Positions 12,548 to 13,698 of a DNA stretch of 13,698 bases are shown here, piece after piece. This stretch comes from Acetobacteraceae bacterium (GTDB lineage: Bacteria > Pseudomonadota > Alphaproteobacteria > Zavarziniales > Zavarziniaceae). The DNA is taken from positions 1 through 13,698 of the forward strand of contig CANCOY010000096.1 in the NCBI GenBank assembly GCA_947379865.1. Reading direction: 5' to 3'. The position numbers and the translations under genes are program-made. Numbering within the stretch: position 1 is the stretch's first letter; the number at the start of each line of letters is the position of its first letter. The notes under the pieces were generated by a model. The model saw only the letters and a program-made list of their open reading frames with translations, made no database searches and was not told where the DNA came from.

Positions 12548-13405
12548 ATGGAAACGAAACCCGCCGTTGAAGCCTTTGCCGCCTTGGCCCATGAGACGCG
12601 GCTGGCCGCCTTTCGGCTGCTGATGGTGGAGGGGCCAGAGGGGCTGGCGGCGGGGGTGATTGCCGAGCGCCTGGGGGCGGCGGCCTCTACCCTGTCGTTC
12701 CATCTAGCCCATCTGGAGCGTGCCCGCCTGCTGGTGGCGCGGCGGCTGGGCAAGCAGGTGCTTTATGCGGTGGACCAGACCGGCACCCGCGACCTGATCG
12801 ATTTCCTCACGCGGGACTGCTGCGGTGGCAATCCGGCCCTGTGCGCACCCGCCCCCACCCGTGAACCGGAAGGATCCGTGATGGCTGACAAGGTCTATAA
12901 CGTGTTGTTTCTGTGTACGGCCAATTCCGCCCGCAGCGTGCTGGCCGAAGTGCTGCTGGGCCAGCGCTGGGGCAAGGGCCGGTTCCGGGCTTTCAGCGCC
13001 GGCAGCCATCCCCGTGGCGAGGTGAACCCCGCCGCCCTGGCCACCCTTGAACGCGCCGGCCTGGAGACGGGCGAGCTGCGCTCCAAGAGCTGGGACGAGT
13101 TTGCGGCCCCCGGGGCGCCGGCCTTGGATTTCGTCTTTACCGTCTGCGACAACGCGGCCGGCGAGGTCTGCCCCATCTGGCCCGGCCAGCCCATGACCGC
13201 CCATTGGGGCATTCCCGACCCTGCCGCCGTCACCGGCGATGCCGAGGCGGTCAAACGGGCCTTCTGGCGCGCCATGATGGCGCTGGAGGCCCGCATCAAG
13301 CTGTTCACCAGCCTGCCCCTTGCCAGCATCGACCGCCTGTCCCTGCAAAACCGCCTGCGCGATATCGGCGCCATGGGGGAGGTTGCCGATGTCGAGCCAC
13401 GCTGA
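12548..13405 (+). CDS. arsRC: ArsR-ArsC fusion: arsenic-responsive repressor joined to arsenate reductase (285 aa)
   Basis: Residues 1-100 are an ArsR/SmtB winged-helix repressor: AALAHETRLAAFRLL opens the domain, ASTLSFHLAHLERARLL (46-62) is the recognition region, and the vicinal pair C91-C92 with C99 is the likely As(III) site. Residues 112-285 are a low-molecular-weight-phosphatase-fold, thioredoxin-coupled arsenate reductase: the CX5R loop LCTANSARS (C123, R129) and the redox pair C200 and C208 in VCDNAAGEVCP. I take the ATG at 12548; an in-frame ATG at 12497 would put the operator inside the gene and has its AAGGGG only one base away. At the junction there is GGAAGGA (12868-12874) six bases before an in-frame ATG (12881), so free ArsC may also be made. 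ArsR-ArsC fusions are known in other bacteria. It overlaps the acr3 start by 17 bases. Confidence 0.9.
   Translation: METKPAVEAFAALAHETRLAAFRLLMVEGPEGLAAGVIAERLGAAASTLSFHLAHLERARLLVARRLGKQVLYAVDQTGTRDLIDFLTRDCCGGNPALCAPAPTREPEGSVMADKVYNVLFLCTANSARSVLAEVLLGQRWGKGRFRAFSAGSHPRGEVNPAALATLERAGLETGELRSKSWDEFAAPGAPALDFVFTVCDNAAGEVCPIWPGQPMTAHWGIPDPAAVTGDAEAVKRAFWRAMMALEARIKLFTSLPLASIDRLSLQNRLRDIGAMGEVADVEPR
12868..12883 (+). promoter_or_regulatory. Internal ribosome binding site and start codon at the arsR/arsC junction
   Basis: GGAAGGA at 12868-12874 is six bases ahead of the ATG at 12881, which is codon 112 of the fusion and the natural first residue of ArsC (MADKVYNVLFLCT). The signal is better than that of the fusion's own start, so a separate 174-residue ArsC is plausible. 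Confidence 0.6.
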
Positions 13406-13698
13406 TCTGAGCCAAACCAGGCCTGTCTCCACCAAGCCGGCCATGAGCCTGTTCGAACGCTGGCTGTCCCTGTGGGTTGGCCTGTGCATTGTGGCCGGCA
13501 TCGCCCTGGGCCAGCTGGTGCCCGGCCTGTTCGGCGCGCTGGCCCGGCTGGAGATTGCCCGGGTCAATCTGGCGGTGGCGGCGCTGGTCTGGCTGATGAT
13601 CGTGCCCATGCTGCTCAAGATCGATTTTGCGGCGCTGGGTGGTGTACGGGCGCACTGGCGTGGGATTGGTGTAACCCTGTTCGTCAACTGGCTGGTCA
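13389..13698 (+). CDS. acr3: Acr3-family arsenite efflux permease, N-terminal part (3' end beyond window)
   Basis: Inner-membrane arsenite exporter of the Acr3 family (bile acid:sodium symporter fold), which expels the As(III) made by ArsC. The first 103 codons are present. After a hydrophilic N-terminus come SLFERWLSLWVGLCIVAGIALGQLVPG, the family's first helix, and NLAVAALVWLMIVPMLLKIDF, the highly conserved second helix region with its P-M-L-x-x-I-D-F end. A third helix begins at WRGIGVTLFVNWLV. GGAGG (13378-13382) is six bases before the ATG at 13389, which is inside the last codons of arsRC. The overlap makes co-transcription and coupling likely. It is Acr3 rather than the unrelated ArsB type, although databases often use the symbol arsB. 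The ORF is open to the window edge. Confidence 0.92.
   Translation, partial: MSSHADLSQTRPVSTKPAMSLFERWLSLWVGLCIVAGIALGQLVPGLFGALARLEIARVNLAVAALVWLMIVPMLLKIDFAALGGVRAHWRGIGVTLFVNWLV

Noticed and set aside
12704..13687. A 327-codon minus-strand frame opposite arsRC and acr3
   Set aside because: Antisense to clear ArsR, ArsC and Acr3 motifs; no domain seen.

Overview
The window looks like a chromosomal segment of a GC-rich alphaproteobacterium. The evidence is the strong G/C bias at third codon positions, the tsaE-amgK-murU-addB-addA order typical of that class, and the closest family resemblance of most products. A Rhodospirillales-type host is my guess; no rRNA or other phylogenetic marker is present to settle it.

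Left third (1-5909, minus strand): a tightly packed housekeeping operon read right to left. It runs tsaE (tRNA t6A synthesis ATPase), amgK and murU (anomeric sugar kinase and uridylyltransferase of cell-wall MurNAc recycling), addB and addA (double-strand-break repair helicase-nuclease; addA runs off the left edge). Three of its four junctions are 4-base ATGA stop/start overlaps, which implies translational coupling.

Middle (6082-7551, plus strand): a qmcA-nfeD pair, i.e. an SPFH/stomatin-like membrane scaffold and its NfeD partner. The NfeD protein is short and ends where the usual C-terminal OB-fold should begin. It is followed by a relic of a GldG-type ABC-transporter subunit, truncated at both ends, so the junction looks like a deletion or insertion scar.

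Accessory stretch (about 7553-11392): a parDE-type toxin-antitoxin pair (minus) with a near-consensus sigma70 promoter; a MATE efflux pump (plus) preceded by a perfect TetR-like palindrome but with no regulator gene nearby; an ImmA/IrrE-type metallopeptidase preceded by a small unknown protein with one probable membrane helix (minus); and a fitAB (RHH antitoxin/PIN toxin) pair (plus). The fitAB operator has the half-sites and spacing I recall for the gonococcal FitAB operator, TGCTATCA-N12-TGATAGCA. A 24-base sequence occurs twice with one mismatch, once upstream of the MATE gene and once inside the metallopeptidase gene.

Right end (11477-13698, plus strand): a thioredoxin-reductase-like ferredoxin-NADP+ reductase, then an arsenic-resistance operon. 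Its first gene is an arsR-arsC fusion (arsenite-responsive repressor joined to a thioredoxin-type arsenate reductase) that keeps a good ribosome binding site and ATG at the domain boundary. It overlaps the start of an Acr3 arsenite efflux gene cut by the right edge. Repressor, reductase and exporter together make a minimal ars system: arsenate is reduced to arsenite, arsenite releases the repressor, and Acr3 exports it.

I saw no tRNA, rRNA, CRISPR array, transposase or integrase. The most second-look-worthy items are the fused arsRC with its internal start, the conserved FitAB operator lying between two divergent accessory operons, the unknown membrane protein/metallopeptidase pair, and the repeated 24-mer.
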